Source: an uncultured Ruminococcus sp. (GTDB lineage: Bacteria; Bacillota; Clostridia; Oscillospirales; Ruminococcaceae). From it: 64,000 nt of DNA. Positions 8,098 to 16,953 of this stretch are shown one piece after another. Below the pieces are notes generated by a model that saw only the letters and a program-made list of their open reading frames with translations, was not told where the DNA came from and did not search any database. A program made the position numbers and the translations under genes. How positions within the stretch are numbered: position 1 is the stretch's first letter; every line of letters begins with the position of its first letter. The stretch spans positions 1 through 64,000 of the forward strand of contig CANQWR010000009.1 in the NCBI GenBank assembly GCA_947627625.1, given 5' to 3'.

Positions 8098-9276
8098 ATG
8101 AAAGAGATAATACTTGCAAAGTACGGGGAAATAGCTCTCAAAGGGCTTAACAAGAGAAATTTTGAGAGCATACTTATGAAAAATATAAAGAGCAGTCTGA
8201 GGGAGTACGGCGATTTTGAGTTTTCCAATGCACAGTCAACAGTGTACATTGTGCCGAAAAGTGAGGAAATCGACCTTGCGGAAGTCTCGGACAGTGTGGG
8301 AAAAATTTTCGGTATAGCGTCATATTGCAGAGCTTGTGTCTGTGAAAAGGACTTTAATGACATTTCGGAGAAGTCCGTTGAATATCTCAGAAATATTCTG
8401 GAGAGTGCAGGCAGTTTCAGAGTTACCGCAAAGAGGGCGGACAAGTCTTTCTGTATGAAGTCGCCCGAAATATGCACCGAAATGGGGGGAGTTATCCTTG
8501 AAAAATTCCCGCACCTCTCTGTTAATCTGAAAAATCCCGAAGTCACTGTGACGGTTGAGATCAGGGACACAAACGCCTATGTTCACGCTGAAAATATAAA
8601 GGGTGCGGGGGGACTTCCCGTCGGTTCGGGCGGTAAGGCACTCCTCCTGCTGTCGGGCGGAATAGACAGCCCCGTTGCGGGCTGCATGATGGCTAAGAGG
8701 GGAGTGAGAATTACCGCTGTCCACTATGTGAGTCCGCCGTACACCTCCGACAGGGCAAGGCTTAAAGTTGAGGAGCTTTGCCAGAAAATGACGGACTACT
8801 GCGGTTATATAGACTTCTACTGTGTGCCGTTCACCAAAATTCAGGAGGCTATAAAAGATAACTGCCCCGAAAGATTTTTTACGGTCATAATGCGTCGCAT
8901 AATGATGATAATTGCACAGAAAATCGCCGAACGCTCCCTCTCTAAGGCACTAATTACGGGCGAGAGTATGGGACAGGTCGCAAGTCAGACCCTTGAAGCG
9001 ATAGTCTGCACCGACAGCGTTTGCAAAATCCCCGTTCTTAGACCCTGCATAGCTATGGACAAGTCCGAAATAGTCGAACTTGCGAGAAAATACGGCACTT
9101 TTGACATATCTATACAGCCTTATGAGGACTGCTGTACCGTTTTCACTCCCAAACACCCGACGGTTAAACCCTCTTTGTCCGACGTTGAGGACGCTCAGGG
9201 ACAGTTCGACTTTTCAACACTTGTTCAGGAAGCTGTTGAAAACACCGAGTGCAAGACGTTCAGACCCTGTGAATAA
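8098..9276 (+). CDS. thiI: tRNA sulfurtransferase ThiI
   Basis: ThiI adenylates uridine 8 of tRNA and inserts sulfur to give 4-thiouridine; it can also serve thiazole synthesis. The 392-residue protein has an N-terminal ferredoxin-like/THUMP region (about 1-165) and a PP-loop ATP pyrophosphatase domain with SGGIDSP at 186-192. The C-terminal rhodanese domain of enteric ThiI is absent, as is usual in Firmicutes. I place the start at ATG 8098, after GAGAGGA; the frame is open for a further 63 codons upstream, but that stretch runs through the hairpin and the end of the previous gene. The upstream cysteine desulfurase is the probable sulfur donor. Confidence 0.95.
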   Translation: MKEIILAKYGEIALKGLNKRNFESILMKNIKSSLREYGDFEFSNAQSTVYIVPKSEEIDLAEVSDSVGKIFGIASYCRACVCEKDFNDISEKSVEYLRNILESAGSFRVTAKRADKSFCMKSPEICTEMGGVILEKFPHLSVNLKNPEVTVTVEIRDTNAYVHAENIKGAGGLPVGSGGKALLLLSGGIDSPVAGCMMAKRGVRITAVHYVSPPYTSDRARLKVEELCQKMTDYCGYIDFYCVPFTKIQEAIKDNCPERFFTVIMRRIMMIIAQKIAERSLSKALITGESMGQVASQTLEAIVCTDSVCKIPVLRPCIAMDKSEIVELARKYGTFDISIQPYEDCCTVFTPKHPTVKPSLSDVEDAQGQFDFSTLVQEAVENTECKTFRPCE

Positions 9277-9393
9277 TTCACAGAATTATCACTTATTTTA
9301 CAAATTTCACCACATGAGTTTGTGCAATGTGTCCAAAAAAGTAAAAGGGTGTGTTCGGTTCGGGATAAAAGTATGAAAGTTGGTCTGTTTGTC

Positions 9394-9422
9394 TTGACAA
9401 ACAGGGTATAATGTTGTAAAAT
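9394..9422 (+). promoter_or_regulatory. Probable promoter of the sortase operon
   Basis: TTGACA (9394-9399), a 17-base spacer and TAAAAT (9417-9422). No gene begins for about 770 bases; the first one downstream is the sortase at 10191, so the transcript would carry a long repeat-filled leader. Confidence 0.6.
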
Positions 9423-9429
9423 ATCTATT

Positions 9430-10140
9430 GTAAACTTAATGAATTTTGAGATTGGGGGGGGACACTTTCAGACCCTCAAAATTAAAACAGTAGAATTATT
9501 ATGGGGGGTCTGGAGATTGGTTGGGGAGCTTCGCCCCCACCTCACTGTTTTGAACGCATCGGGGAGAACCCTTTTAGAACGATTAGGGGCAGGGGGCTTT
9601 GCCCCCAGACCCCCGTCGGGGGGAAGAATCCCCCCGAACCCCCCATGATAATTTTCTATTCTGAAATTTTGGGGCTTTTGGGAGGTTCAACCATCAATAG
9701 GGTTTAGGGATTTGTACCCCGAACCCTGTTCGGGAAAAGTACCCTCGGTCAAGGGGTAAAGGAGGGAAACTCTCTGCCCCTAATCGTTCCCAAAATTTAT
9801 ACTGCCTTACGGCATTGGGATTTGGGGGGCTTCGCCCCCAAGCCCCCTGTTTTGAACGCACTGGGGGCGTTGCCCCCAGACCCCCATTGGGGGCTCTGCC
9901 CCCAAACCCCCGTCGGGGGGAAGAATCCCCCCGAACCCCCCCATGATAATTTTCTATTCTGAAATTTTGGGGCTTTTGGGAGGTTCAACCATCAATAGGG
10001 TTTAGGGATTTGTACCCCGAACCCTGTTCGGGAAAAGTACCCTCGGTCAAGGGGTAAAGGAGGGAAACTCCCTGTCCCTAATCGTTCTTAAAATTTTGGG
10101 GTAAAGGGGGCAACTCCCCAAGGCAAAGGGTTCATGTATG
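9430..10140 (+). repeat. Repeat block with two ~298-bp direct units
   Basis: About 190 bases, from the segment CCCCCGTCGGGGGGAAGAAT through to TAATCGTTC, occur twice almost unchanged, at about 9608-9790 and 9907-10090, with a 298-base offset. Each contains the G/C core, ATGATAATTTTCTATTCTG, an AACCATCAATAGGGTTTAGG segment and a CCGAACCCTGTTCGGG hairpin. The unit is related to the other intergenic repeats in the window. No gene is supported in 9277-10190; small open frames here are made of repeat sequence. Confidence 0.85.
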
Positions 10141-10190
10141 AAAATTAAAGCCACACGGTGACACTACAAGGCGGAGGCGATTTGTTTATT

Positions 10191-11534
10191 ATGAATGAAA
10201 ACATGGAAAATACACAGTCAAGGGCGGAGAAGATTAGGGCACTGAAAGAGTCTCTCCGTGAAAGTGAACAGCAGGAGGAAAAAAGAGTTCAGATAAGACG
10301 TGCGGAGGAGACCGTCGTTGTCAAACCCGATACCGCTTACAGGCAGTCCACAGACAGACAGCCTGTCCACAGACCTCCTCAGAGAGCGGGAAGTCAGCCC
10401 GTACCAAAAAAGAAATCTCCAAACCACGGCAAAGATACTCCCAACAAGGGCGGTAAAAAGAAAAAAAAGGAAACCGTTGCGTCAACTATACGCTCGTTTT
10501 TCCCCGAAAAGGGCGACAGTACTCCCGAAAAAATAAGAAAAATTGTTTTTCTCATGTCGATAGTCGCAATAGTGGTCTGCGGTTATCTCGTCGCCGATTA
10601 CTACATAGACCTCTGGAAGGCAAGGCAGGTCACGGAGGAAATAAGGGATATACACAGTATCTATCAGGAGGAAATCCCCGACTATGAAACCGATTACGGC
10701 GACACCGAAAAATATTATGAGCTTCTCGACAGTGCAAAAAAACTTCTCGACATAAACAGCGAGATAGTCGGATATCTGACTATCCCCGATACTCCCGTGG
10801 ACAACCCTGTCGTTCAGGCAAAGGACAACAAAAAATATCTCAACCTCAACGCATATGGTCAGGAAAACCGTGCGGGTACGCTGTTTCTTGACTACAGATG
10901 CAAGTTCGACAAAGTTTACGACCACAGACTTATGTACGAAAATTCCGACAATCTTGTCATATACGGTCACAATATGGCGGACGGCAGTATGTTCGGTTCG
11001 CTCCTACACTATCAGCAAGACCCCGATTACTACGAAAAACACCCCGTCATAAATCTCAGCTCAAACTATGAAAACTACCAGTACAAAATATTTGCGTTTT
11101 TTGTCGTGGACGTTGACGACGAAACCGCTACAAAATACGACTGCTGGAATAAAATCGATTTTGACGACGAGGAAGATTTCTACGACTTCGTAAACGAGGC
11201 TAAGAGGAGGACTCTCCGCATAAACGGTGTGGACGTTGTCTACGGCGACAAACTCCTCACGCTGTCGACGTGCAACACCCTCTTCGGCGACAGGGGCAGA
11301 CTAATTCTCATGGCGAGACTTGTCAGAGAGGGTGAAGACCCCTATTACGGCACAAGTTCGACTAAAGCTAATCCGAATATAAAGTGGCCCACAATGTACT
11401 ATAATTCAAGAAATTACGAGAGTTACGACCCCGATGCACCGTTTACTCCGTACCCGTTCCCCACAGAACCGACTTCTGAAGAGGGAACAGCGGAGAGCGT
11501 TTCCACGGGGGAGAGAAAGGAGCAAGACAGTTGA
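10191..11534 (+). CDS. Class B-type sortase with long basic cytosolic extension
   Basis: This is a membrane-anchored cysteine transpeptidase that would attach surface proteins to peptidoglycan or pili. It has 447 residues from ATG 10191, preceded by GGCGGAGG. The first ~115 residues are soluble and charged, with a Lys-rich run at about 88-94; a membrane segment follows at about 118-137. The extracellular sortase fold spans about 190-385 with H260 in YGHNMADGS, C361 in LTLSTC and R370. The cytosolic part is unusually long for a sortase. It overlaps the next sortase gene by the TTGA of its stop. Its substrate is not evident; no LPXTG or NPQTN protein is encoded nearby. Confidence 0.9.
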   Translation: MNENMENTQSRAEKIRALKESLRESEQQEEKRVQIRRAEETVVVKPDTAYRQSTDRQPVHRPPQRAGSQPVPKKKSPNHGKDTPNKGGKKKKKETVASTIRSFFPEKGDSTPEKIRKIVFLMSIVAIVVCGYLVADYYIDLWKARQVTEEIRDIHSIYQEEIPDYETDYGDTEKYYELLDSAKKLLDINSEIVGYLTIPDTPVDNPVVQAKDNKKYLNLNAYGQENRAGTLFLDYRCKFDKVYDHRLMYENSDNLVIYGHNMADGSMFGSLLHYQQDPDYYEKHPVINLSSNYENYQYKIFAFFVVDVDDETATKYDCWNKIDFDDEEDFYDFVNEAKRRTLRINGVDVVYGDKLLTLSTCNTLFGDRGRLILMARLVREGEDPYYGTSSTKANPNIKWPTMYYNSRNYESYDPDAPFTPYPFPTEPTSEEGTAESVSTGERKEQDS

Positions 11535-12454
11535 ATAGAGTTGGAAAATTTGCAATCGGACTTGTCGCAACGGCTATGGCGGGCGGACTTGTGGCTTATG
11601 TTTTATTTCTCAACAGGTCTAAGCCCGAGGAGTCCGTTGTTGACAGCGTGGTTGTTACCACCGAGGAGACTACCGCCGAACCTGTGACAGAGGTAGTAAC
11701 GGAACCCGAGACACGTCCCCTGTACGACTACATATCGTCCGAGGACGGTATGACAGAGAGGGCAAAAAATTTCGTCAGGCAGAACCTCGACACGGTCGGT
11801 TATCTGAAAATAGACGGTACACTCATAGACTACCCGATAGTCAGAGACCCGGGAATAGTTCCTGAAGGAAACAGCTATTATCAGAATGAGGAGTACAACT
11901 ATAATTCGTACTACCTATCTCACAATTTTGAACGTAACGCTTGGAGGGCGGGTACTCCTTTTATGGATTTCCGCAATGACTTCGGAGGCGTTGAGGATAT
12001 GCAGTCCGAGAACATAGTTATATACGGTCACAATATGGCGGACGGCAGTGAGTTCGGAACACTACGCTATTACCGTCAGGACTACAGTTTCTATAAACAG
12101 TCGCCTTTTATAGAGTTCAGCTCAAACTACAAAGACTATGAATACGTCATCTTCGGTTTCCTTGTAACAAGCGGAAACTGGTACGGCGACTTCATATACT
12201 GGGATTTGGAGGAGCTTAACAACGAGGAGGACTTCAATTATTATGTGGGTAAAGTCCACGAAAAACAGATGCTTGACACGGGCGTTGACGTGAAATACGG
12301 CGACAAACTTCTCACCCTCTCCACCTGCTACGCTAACGAGGACAATTCAAGATTTATAGTAGTGGCAAGGAGACTCAGAGACGGTGAAGTTGCGGGAGAT
12401 TTTTCAACAATACAAATGAGAGAGGGCTTTTCCGAGAGTGCGGAGAGCCAATAA
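11531..12454 (+). CDS. Second class B-type sortase
   Basis: This 307-residue sortase has an N-terminal signal anchor at about 7-27 and a Thr/Glu-rich spacer (about 35-62). The catalytic domain carries H167 in YGHNMADGS, C266 in LTLSTC and R274. It starts with TTG at 11531, overlapping the upstream stop codon, with AAAGGAG nine bases before, so the two sortases are probably translationally coupled. The two share the motif pattern and spacing but differ in the membrane-proximal part, which suggests an old duplication with separate substrates or a pilus-polymerising and a housekeeping role. The SpoIID-like gene follows after 27 bases. Confidence 0.9.
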   Translation: MNRVGKFAIGLVATAMAGGLVAYVLFLNRSKPEESVVDSVVVTTEETTAEPVTEVVTEPETRPLYDYISSEDGMTERAKNFVRQNLDTVGYLKIDGTLIDYPIVRDPGIVPEGNSYYQNEEYNYNSYYLSHNFERNAWRAGTPFMDFRNDFGGVEDMQSENIVIYGHNMADGSEFGTLRYYRQDYSFYKQSPFIEFSSNYKDYEYVIFGFLVTSGNWYGDFIYWDLEELNNEEDFNYYVGKVHEKQMLDTGVDVKYGDKLLTLSTCYANEDNSRFIVVARRLRDGEVAGDFSTIQMREGFSESAESQ

Positions 12455-12481
12455 AAAAACAGGGGAGTGTTTATTTTATCT

Positions 12482-14080
12482 ATGTCACATATGAAAAAAA
12501 CAGGATGTAAACTTATTTCGGGAGTTACTGCAATTGCAGTTCTGTCAATGTGCGGGGCGTTCACGGCTTTTGCGGAGGACACCACTACCGCCGTGACTAC
12601 TGCCGCAACAACAACGGAAACTTCATCAACATCAACATCAAAAACAACTGATACAACCGACACCACTGACACAACTGACACAACTACGGCGACAGTCACG
12701 ACAACCACGGCGGAGCAGATTACCGACACGGACGTTGCCGAAACCGACGAGACAGAGGAGAGTATAAACTGGCTTAAGACGGATTTTTCGGAGTACGATT
12801 CAAGTCTGTCTTTAACAAGTTACAAGACTTCTCCCGAGGCACAGTCCGAAAAGGAAAAGCAGAGGGAGAGTGCAAAGTCATCGGGAGAGCCTTTCCCCGT
12901 ACCGCTGCAGACTTCAGGCGGTGTGGTCAGTGAAATTCCCTACATAGTAAACGAACCCGAAATAGAAGCACGTCCGGGAGAGTTCGCCATAGTCACATAC
13001 GGCTGGGGTCACGGCGTCGGAATGAGCCAGAACGGTGCGAATTTCTACGCAAACTACAGCGGTTGGACTTATCAGGATATTCTCTTTCACTACTACCCCG
13101 AAACCTATCTCATGAACACCAACACCGCTGAGGACGAAAAAATTACTATAGGCGGAGTTTCGGGTGATGTCCTCACACAGGTCTCAAAAGTGGTGTACAA
13201 TGAAGTCGGCGGAAGTATGAACTATGAAGCTATAAAGGCACAGGCTGTAGCGGTCTATACGTATTGCAAGTACAACGGCAATGACGGCAATGACCTTATG
13301 GCTAAGGCAAATCCTCCGCAGATAGTAATAGATGCCTGTGAAGAGGTACTCGGTGAGGCTTTGTATTACAACAACGATTTTGCACTCACTATGTTTTCGG
13401 CTTCCACGGGCGGAGTCACCGCAAACTGCTACGAAATATTCTGGGCGGATATGCCCTATCTGAGGAGCGTTCCAAGCGACTATGACGCTTATCTCGATCC
13501 CCACTACGGAACGGTGTCCTATTTCAGCGACACTTACATAAAAAATATGATTGAGAGAACTTACGGTTTGAAACTCTCAAACGACCCCGCAAAGTGGATT
13601 CAGCCTATCTATTCGGAAGAAACGGGCTATGTCACGCAAGTAAACATAGACAATCAAATGACCGTCAAGGGCTATGAGTTCAAACTCGCTATGGGCTTGA
13701 AATCGCCGAAATTCAATGTCTACTACACTTATGACCCCGACAGCGATTATGCTCCCGAAGAAGAGGAGTTTGAGGAAGTTGTAACGGAGGAAGAACCCGA
13801 AACTGTCACGGAGCAGGAGACGGTCCCCGAAACTCCCACAGAGGCACCCGTCCAGACACAACCGCCCGTCGTACAGCAACCTCAGCAGGAAGTTATTATA
13901 CCGCTCCCCGTGAACCCGTCCGTTGACAACACCTACACCGACTACGGCTACGGCGACACTTACACCGATTACGGCAACACTGGTGACACTTATACCGATT
14001 ACGGCTACACAGACCCCTATGCGGGATATGACTACTCCCAAGACTACGGTTACACCGATTACGGCTATTACGGATATTGA
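12482..14080 (+). CDS. Secreted SpoIID/LytB-like protein, permuted domain, Tyr-rich tail
   Basis: SpoIID proteins are lytic transglycosylases acting on denuded glycan. This one has about 532 residues from ATG 12482 (ATG 12491 is also possible; GGGGAG lies upstream) and a signal peptide ending about AFAED. A Thr-rich segment (about 35-80) follows. The segment YGWGHGVGMSQNGA, normally near the end of SpoIID, is at 173-186, before the segment with the catalytic-type glutamate (E241 in YNEVGGS) and KAQAVAVYTY (253-262). The domain ends with LKSPKF at 406-411, which usually precedes the GHG motif. This is the order expected of a circular permutation. After an acidic/Pro linker, about 45 residues are mostly Asp, Tyr, Gly and Thr. 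It forms an operon with two sortases but has no sorting signal. Confidence 0.85.
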   Translation: MSHMKKTGCKLISGVTAIAVLSMCGAFTAFAEDTTTAVTTAATTTETSSTSTSKTTDTTDTTDTTDTTTATVTTTTAEQITDTDVAETDETEESINWLKTDFSEYDSSLSLTSYKTSPEAQSEKEKQRESAKSSGEPFPVPLQTSGGVVSEIPYIVNEPEIEARPGEFAIVTYGWGHGVGMSQNGANFYANYSGWTYQDILFHYYPETYLMNTNTAEDEKITIGGVSGDVLTQVSKVVYNEVGGSMNYEAIKAQAVAVYTYCKYNGNDGNDLMAKANPPQIVIDACEEVLGEALYYNNDFALTMFSASTGGVTANCYEIFWADMPYLRSVPSDYDAYLDPHYGTVSYFSDTYIKNMIERTYGLKLSNDPAKWIQPIYSEETGYVTQVNIDNQMTVKGYEFKLAMGLKSPKFNVYYTYDPDSDYAPEEEEFEEVVTEEEPETVTEQETVPETPTEAPVQTQPPVVQQPQQEVIIPLPVNPSVDNTYTDYGYGDTYTDYGNTGDTYTDYGYTDPYAGYDYSQDYGYTDYGYYGY

Positions 14081-14086
14081 TTGCGG

Positions 14087-14117
14087 AAACTGTCTCCCTC
14101 GGGAGACAGTTTTTTTG
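14087..14117 (+). terminator. Intrinsic terminator of the sortase operon
   Basis: AACTGTCTCCC-TC-GGGAGACAGTT followed by T7 is a strong rho-independent terminator just after the SpoIID-like gene. Confidence 0.92.
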
Positions 14118-14728
14118 AAATCGCTCAAATTTCTTTAGTCATATTGCACAAAGAGAATTTTTTTGAATTTCTATAAAAAAACGCTGTAAAATAGCCGTGT
14201 GCCGAAACGTCAAAAAGCGTGCCGAGCGGGATTTACTCCGAATTTCGGATTTCCACGGAAATTTTTGTCAATTATGACGGACAGACCATTTTATTGCTCA
14301 CTCGTAACTCCACAGCAATAATTTTCAAAAAAATTTTCAATTGTCACAATTGGCTGTTTTTTACATATTTTTTCCGTCAGGAGACAAAAAACGCTCCGAA
14401 ATGCTAAATGAATTACATAAACAGAACGTTTGTTTATGATATTTTTGCGACAGAATTGTGAAAATTCAACACTATTACCAAAAATATACTTTTATTATAT
14501 ATCAAATTTGTTTATTATTGTGTCTTGTAAAATTTATCAATATGCTGTATAATATATTTCAGAGGTATAGAGACAGATTTTATACTTGTGGGGGACGGCA
14601 AAGTTCATGTTATAATTTTTAATATACCGTGATTTTGTACTCCCGCCGACAGTCTGTTTATCAAAACTTCATCTATCCGATTCCGCTAAAACAAGGCGGT
14701 TTCGGAAAATTTCAGGGAGACTTTTGTT
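14118..14728 (+). promoter_or_regulatory. AT-rich intergenic region with promoter of the dcw-type cluster
   Basis: No gene is supported in this 610-base gap. The best promoter is TTGTAA (14525-14530), 17 bases, TATAAT (14548-14553), giving a leader of about 170 bases before rsmH. A weaker candidate is TTGAAT (14163-14168), 18 bases, TAAAAT (14187-14192). The mraZ gene that often precedes rsmH is not present. Confidence 0.65.
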
Positions 14729-15670
14729 ATGGTTTTTTCTCACATTCCCGTTATGCTTGAGGAGGCTGTCGGCGGTCTCGACATAAAGCCCGACGGCGTT
14801 TATGTCGACTGTACCGCAGGCGGCGGCGGACACTCCCGTGCTATAGCGGAAAAACTGAACAGCTTGGGCAGACTTGTCGCTCTCGACCGTGACCCCGAAG
14901 CCGTGTCTGCCTGTTCGGAGAGACTTTCGGGATTCAAAAACGCTCAGGTTATCCACTCCAACTACTCAGACCTGAGAGCCGTTCTCGACACCCTCGGCAT
15001 TGATTTCGTTGACGGTGTCCTCATGGACTTGGGAGTCTCCTCTCACCAGCTTGACGACAGAGAAAGGGGCTTTTCCTACCACTCCGATTCCCCCCTTGAT
15101 ATGCGTATGAGTATGACAGGTGTGAGTGCGTCCGACGTTGTGAACAATTTCTCCGAAAAACAGCTTGCGGACATCATTTTCAGGTACGGAGACGAAAAAT
15201 TTTCACGCCAAATCGCACGCAGCATTGTGAGACACAGAGAGGAAATGCCCATAACTACAACTTCTCAGCTTGCCGATATTGTCAGGGAGAGTATCCCCCA
15301 AAGGGCGAGAAGGGAAAAAAATCCCTGTCGGAAGACCTTTCAGGCTATCAGAATAGAGGTGAACGGTGAGACCGAACATCTGAAAAAGGGTCTTTCGGAG
15401 GCTTTTTCAAGTCTCAGACCGCACGGCAGGCTTGCCGTCATAACTTTTCACTCCCTTGAAGACCGCCTTGTCAAACAGCAGTTTGCACAGTGGTGCAGAG
15501 GGTGTACTTGTCCGCCAGATTTTCCGCAGTGCGTCTGTGGAAAAAAACCTCTCGGCACTCTCGTCTCGGGGAAACCCCTTGTGCCGTCTCAACGGGAAGT
15601 TGAGAAAAATACGAGAAGCAGAAGTGCAAAACTGAGAATTATCGAAAGGAGCGAGGTTGAAATTGTCTGA
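14729..15670 (+). CDS. rsmH: 16S rRNA m4C1402 methyltransferase RsmH
   Basis: RsmH (MraW) N4-methylates C1402 of 16S rRNA using S-adenosylmethionine. The 313-residue length is normal. The N-terminal HIPVMLEEAV, the SAM loop VDCTAGGGGHS (about 27-37) and LMDLGVSSHQLD (about 97-108) are family hallmarks, as is FHSLEDRLVK near the end. It is the first gene of the division/cell-wall cluster, and its last 14 bases overlap the FtsL-like gene. The start at ATG 14729 has CAGGGAGAC upstream. Confidence 0.96.
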   Translation: MVFSHIPVMLEEAVGGLDIKPDGVYVDCTAGGGGHSRAIAEKLNSLGRLVALDRDPEAVSACSERLSGFKNAQVIHSNYSDLRAVLDTLGIDFVDGVLMDLGVSSHQLDDRERGFSYHSDSPLDMRMSMTGVSASDVVNNFSEKQLADIIFRYGDEKFSRQIARSIVRHREEMPITTTSQLADIVRESIPQRARREKNPCRKTFQAIRIEVNGETEHLKKGLSEAFSSLRPHGRLAVITFHSLEDRLVKQQFAQWCRGCTCPPDFPQCVCGKKPLGTLVSGKPLVPSQREVEKNTRSRSAKLRIIERSEVEIV

Positions 15671-16190
15671 CAGAAACAATGTCTACTATTACAACGATGG
15701 AAGTCCGTCGGAGAAAAAATCCGCCGATGAGACAGAAAATGCTCCTGCTGAACAAGAACCCGAAAAGGTTTCGGAGAGGGCTGAAAAGTCCGATAAGTCC
15801 GATAAAACCGAAAAGGGCGGTACAAAGAGCAGTTCCGTTGTGAATATAATTCTCGTATCACTCCTGTCCGCAGTTCTCCTCGGTTCGGTGGTGTACAGTT
15901 TCGACAGACGGAATACCGTCTACAATCAGGTTGCTTCTAAGACAAACGAGCTGAGTCACGCTGAGGCGGAGAACATCAGACTCCAATCAGAGCTTGAGAG
16001 CAGAATGACAGCCAGAAACGTTGAGGACTATGCGGAAAATGTACTCGGTCTGCAAAAGATACACTCGTCACAGATTAAATACATAAAAATACAGACCACC
16101 GACGTTGTGAACATTCCCGAGCAGAATCAGGGCATAGTCGGAAAAGTAAAGGGATTTTTCAAAAAATGCGTGGAATATTTCAGAGGGTAG
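15657..16190 (+). CDS. FtsL/DivIC-like bitopic division protein
   Basis: This 177-residue protein has an acidic, charged cytosolic part (about 1-58), one membrane segment (about 60-80) and an extracellular coiled coil (about 92-125) followed by a short conserved-looking DYAENVLGLQK motif. That architecture and its place between rsmH and the PBP match FtsL, which joins FtsB/DivIC and FtsQ/DivIB in the septal complex. The start is TTG 15657 with GAAAGGAGCG before it, inside the end of rsmH. The cytosolic part is longer than that of Bacillus FtsL. Sequence identity in this family is low, so the assignment rests mainly on topology and context. Confidence 0.8.
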   Translation: MKLSDRNNVYYYNDGSPSEKKSADETENAPAEQEPEKVSERAEKSDKSDKTEKGGTKSSSVVNIILVSLLSAVLLGSVVYSFDRRNTVYNQVASKTNELSHAEAENIRLQSELESRMTARNVEDYAENVLGLQKIHSSQIKYIKIQTTDVVNIPEQNQGIVGKVKGFFKKCVEYFRG

Positions 16191-16610
16191 CCCATATAAA
16201 TAAATATATAACAGGACTTTCCCCTCGGATTTTATTCTTGATTTTAATTCTTAATCTTTATTCTTAAATTTAATTCTTGATTTTTTATTTTTTGAATACT
16301 GACGGCTGAGAAAGATATATATATAAATAAAATAAAAGCCGTAGTGATAAGTAGAACAGTGTGGAGATACAGCGGGTGATTTGGACTCGGGGCGGTTTCT
16401 CCGACACGGCTTTCCGTGTCGGGGAGTTGTTCCCCGCTATCGGAAAGCGGAAATCCTTTGTCGTATCAGAAAGAGAAAGGCATCGGGAGATGTTTGAGGC
16501 GGGGCGGATTTTTACAAAATGCCCTGCCTTGTTCTGTTTTTTGAGAAAAACACATTTTTATACACAATTTCATCGGTTTGTGGAGTAAATATTGTTCATT
16601 TGAACCCCAA
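16191..16610 (+). other. Intergenic region with hairpin upstream of repeat array
   Basis: No gene is supported. The first 130 bases are AT-rich with an imperfect reiteration of ATTCTTAA-like words. A perfect 9-bp hairpin, CCGACACGG-CTTT-CCGTGTCGG, lies at about 16401-16422, followed by a second possible stem with GGGGAG and CTCCCC-like partners. It has no T-run, so it is not a classic terminator; it may be structured leader RNA of the downstream genes. Confidence 0.45.
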
Positions 16611-16953
16611 AAAATAATTTTCTTAAAATTATATTTTTTTAGAATTTTTCTATTGAAATTATAGCGGAGCAGGTGCAGTTCCCTCTAAGCGTTAGAACGA
16701 TTAGAGACAGGGGGCTTCGCACAAAAAATAATTTTCTTAAAATTGTATTTTTTTAGAATTTTTCTATTGAAATGATAGCGGAGCAGGTGCAGTTTCCTCT
16801 AAGTGTTAGGACGATTAGAGACAGGGGGCTTTGCACAAAAAATAATTTTATTAAAATTATATTTTTTTAGAATTTTTCTATTGAAATTATAGCGGAGCAG
16901 GTGCAGTTCCTTCTAAATGTTAGGACGATAGGAGGCAGGGGGCTTCGCCCCCT
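16611..16953 (+). repeat. Three tandem 114-bp repeats
   Basis: Copies begin at 16611, 16725 and 16839, an exact 114-base period. Each holds the AT palindrome AAAATAATTTT..AAAATTATATTTTTTT, then TCTATTGAAAT, ATAGCGGAGCAGGTGCAGTT and GATTAGAGACAGGGGGCTT or a close variant. The third copy runs into a full G/C core. Copies differ at only a few positions. Confidence 0.9.

Noticed and set aside
9394-9412. TTGACA with TATAAT at 9407-9412 as promoter
   Set aside because: The spacer would be only seven bases; the TAAAAT at 9417-9422 gives the correct 17.
9439-9988. Small Gly/Pro-rich ORFs on both strands
   Set aside because: They are translations of the G/C-rich repeat; no start signal and no independent support.
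13577-14128. Minus-strand ORF opposite the SpoIID-like gene
   Set aside because: Shadow of the repetitive Tyr-rich coding tail.
16361-16588. 75-codon ORF upstream of the 114-bp array
   Set aside because: No ribosome binding site, no recognisable protein features, and it overlaps a hairpin region.
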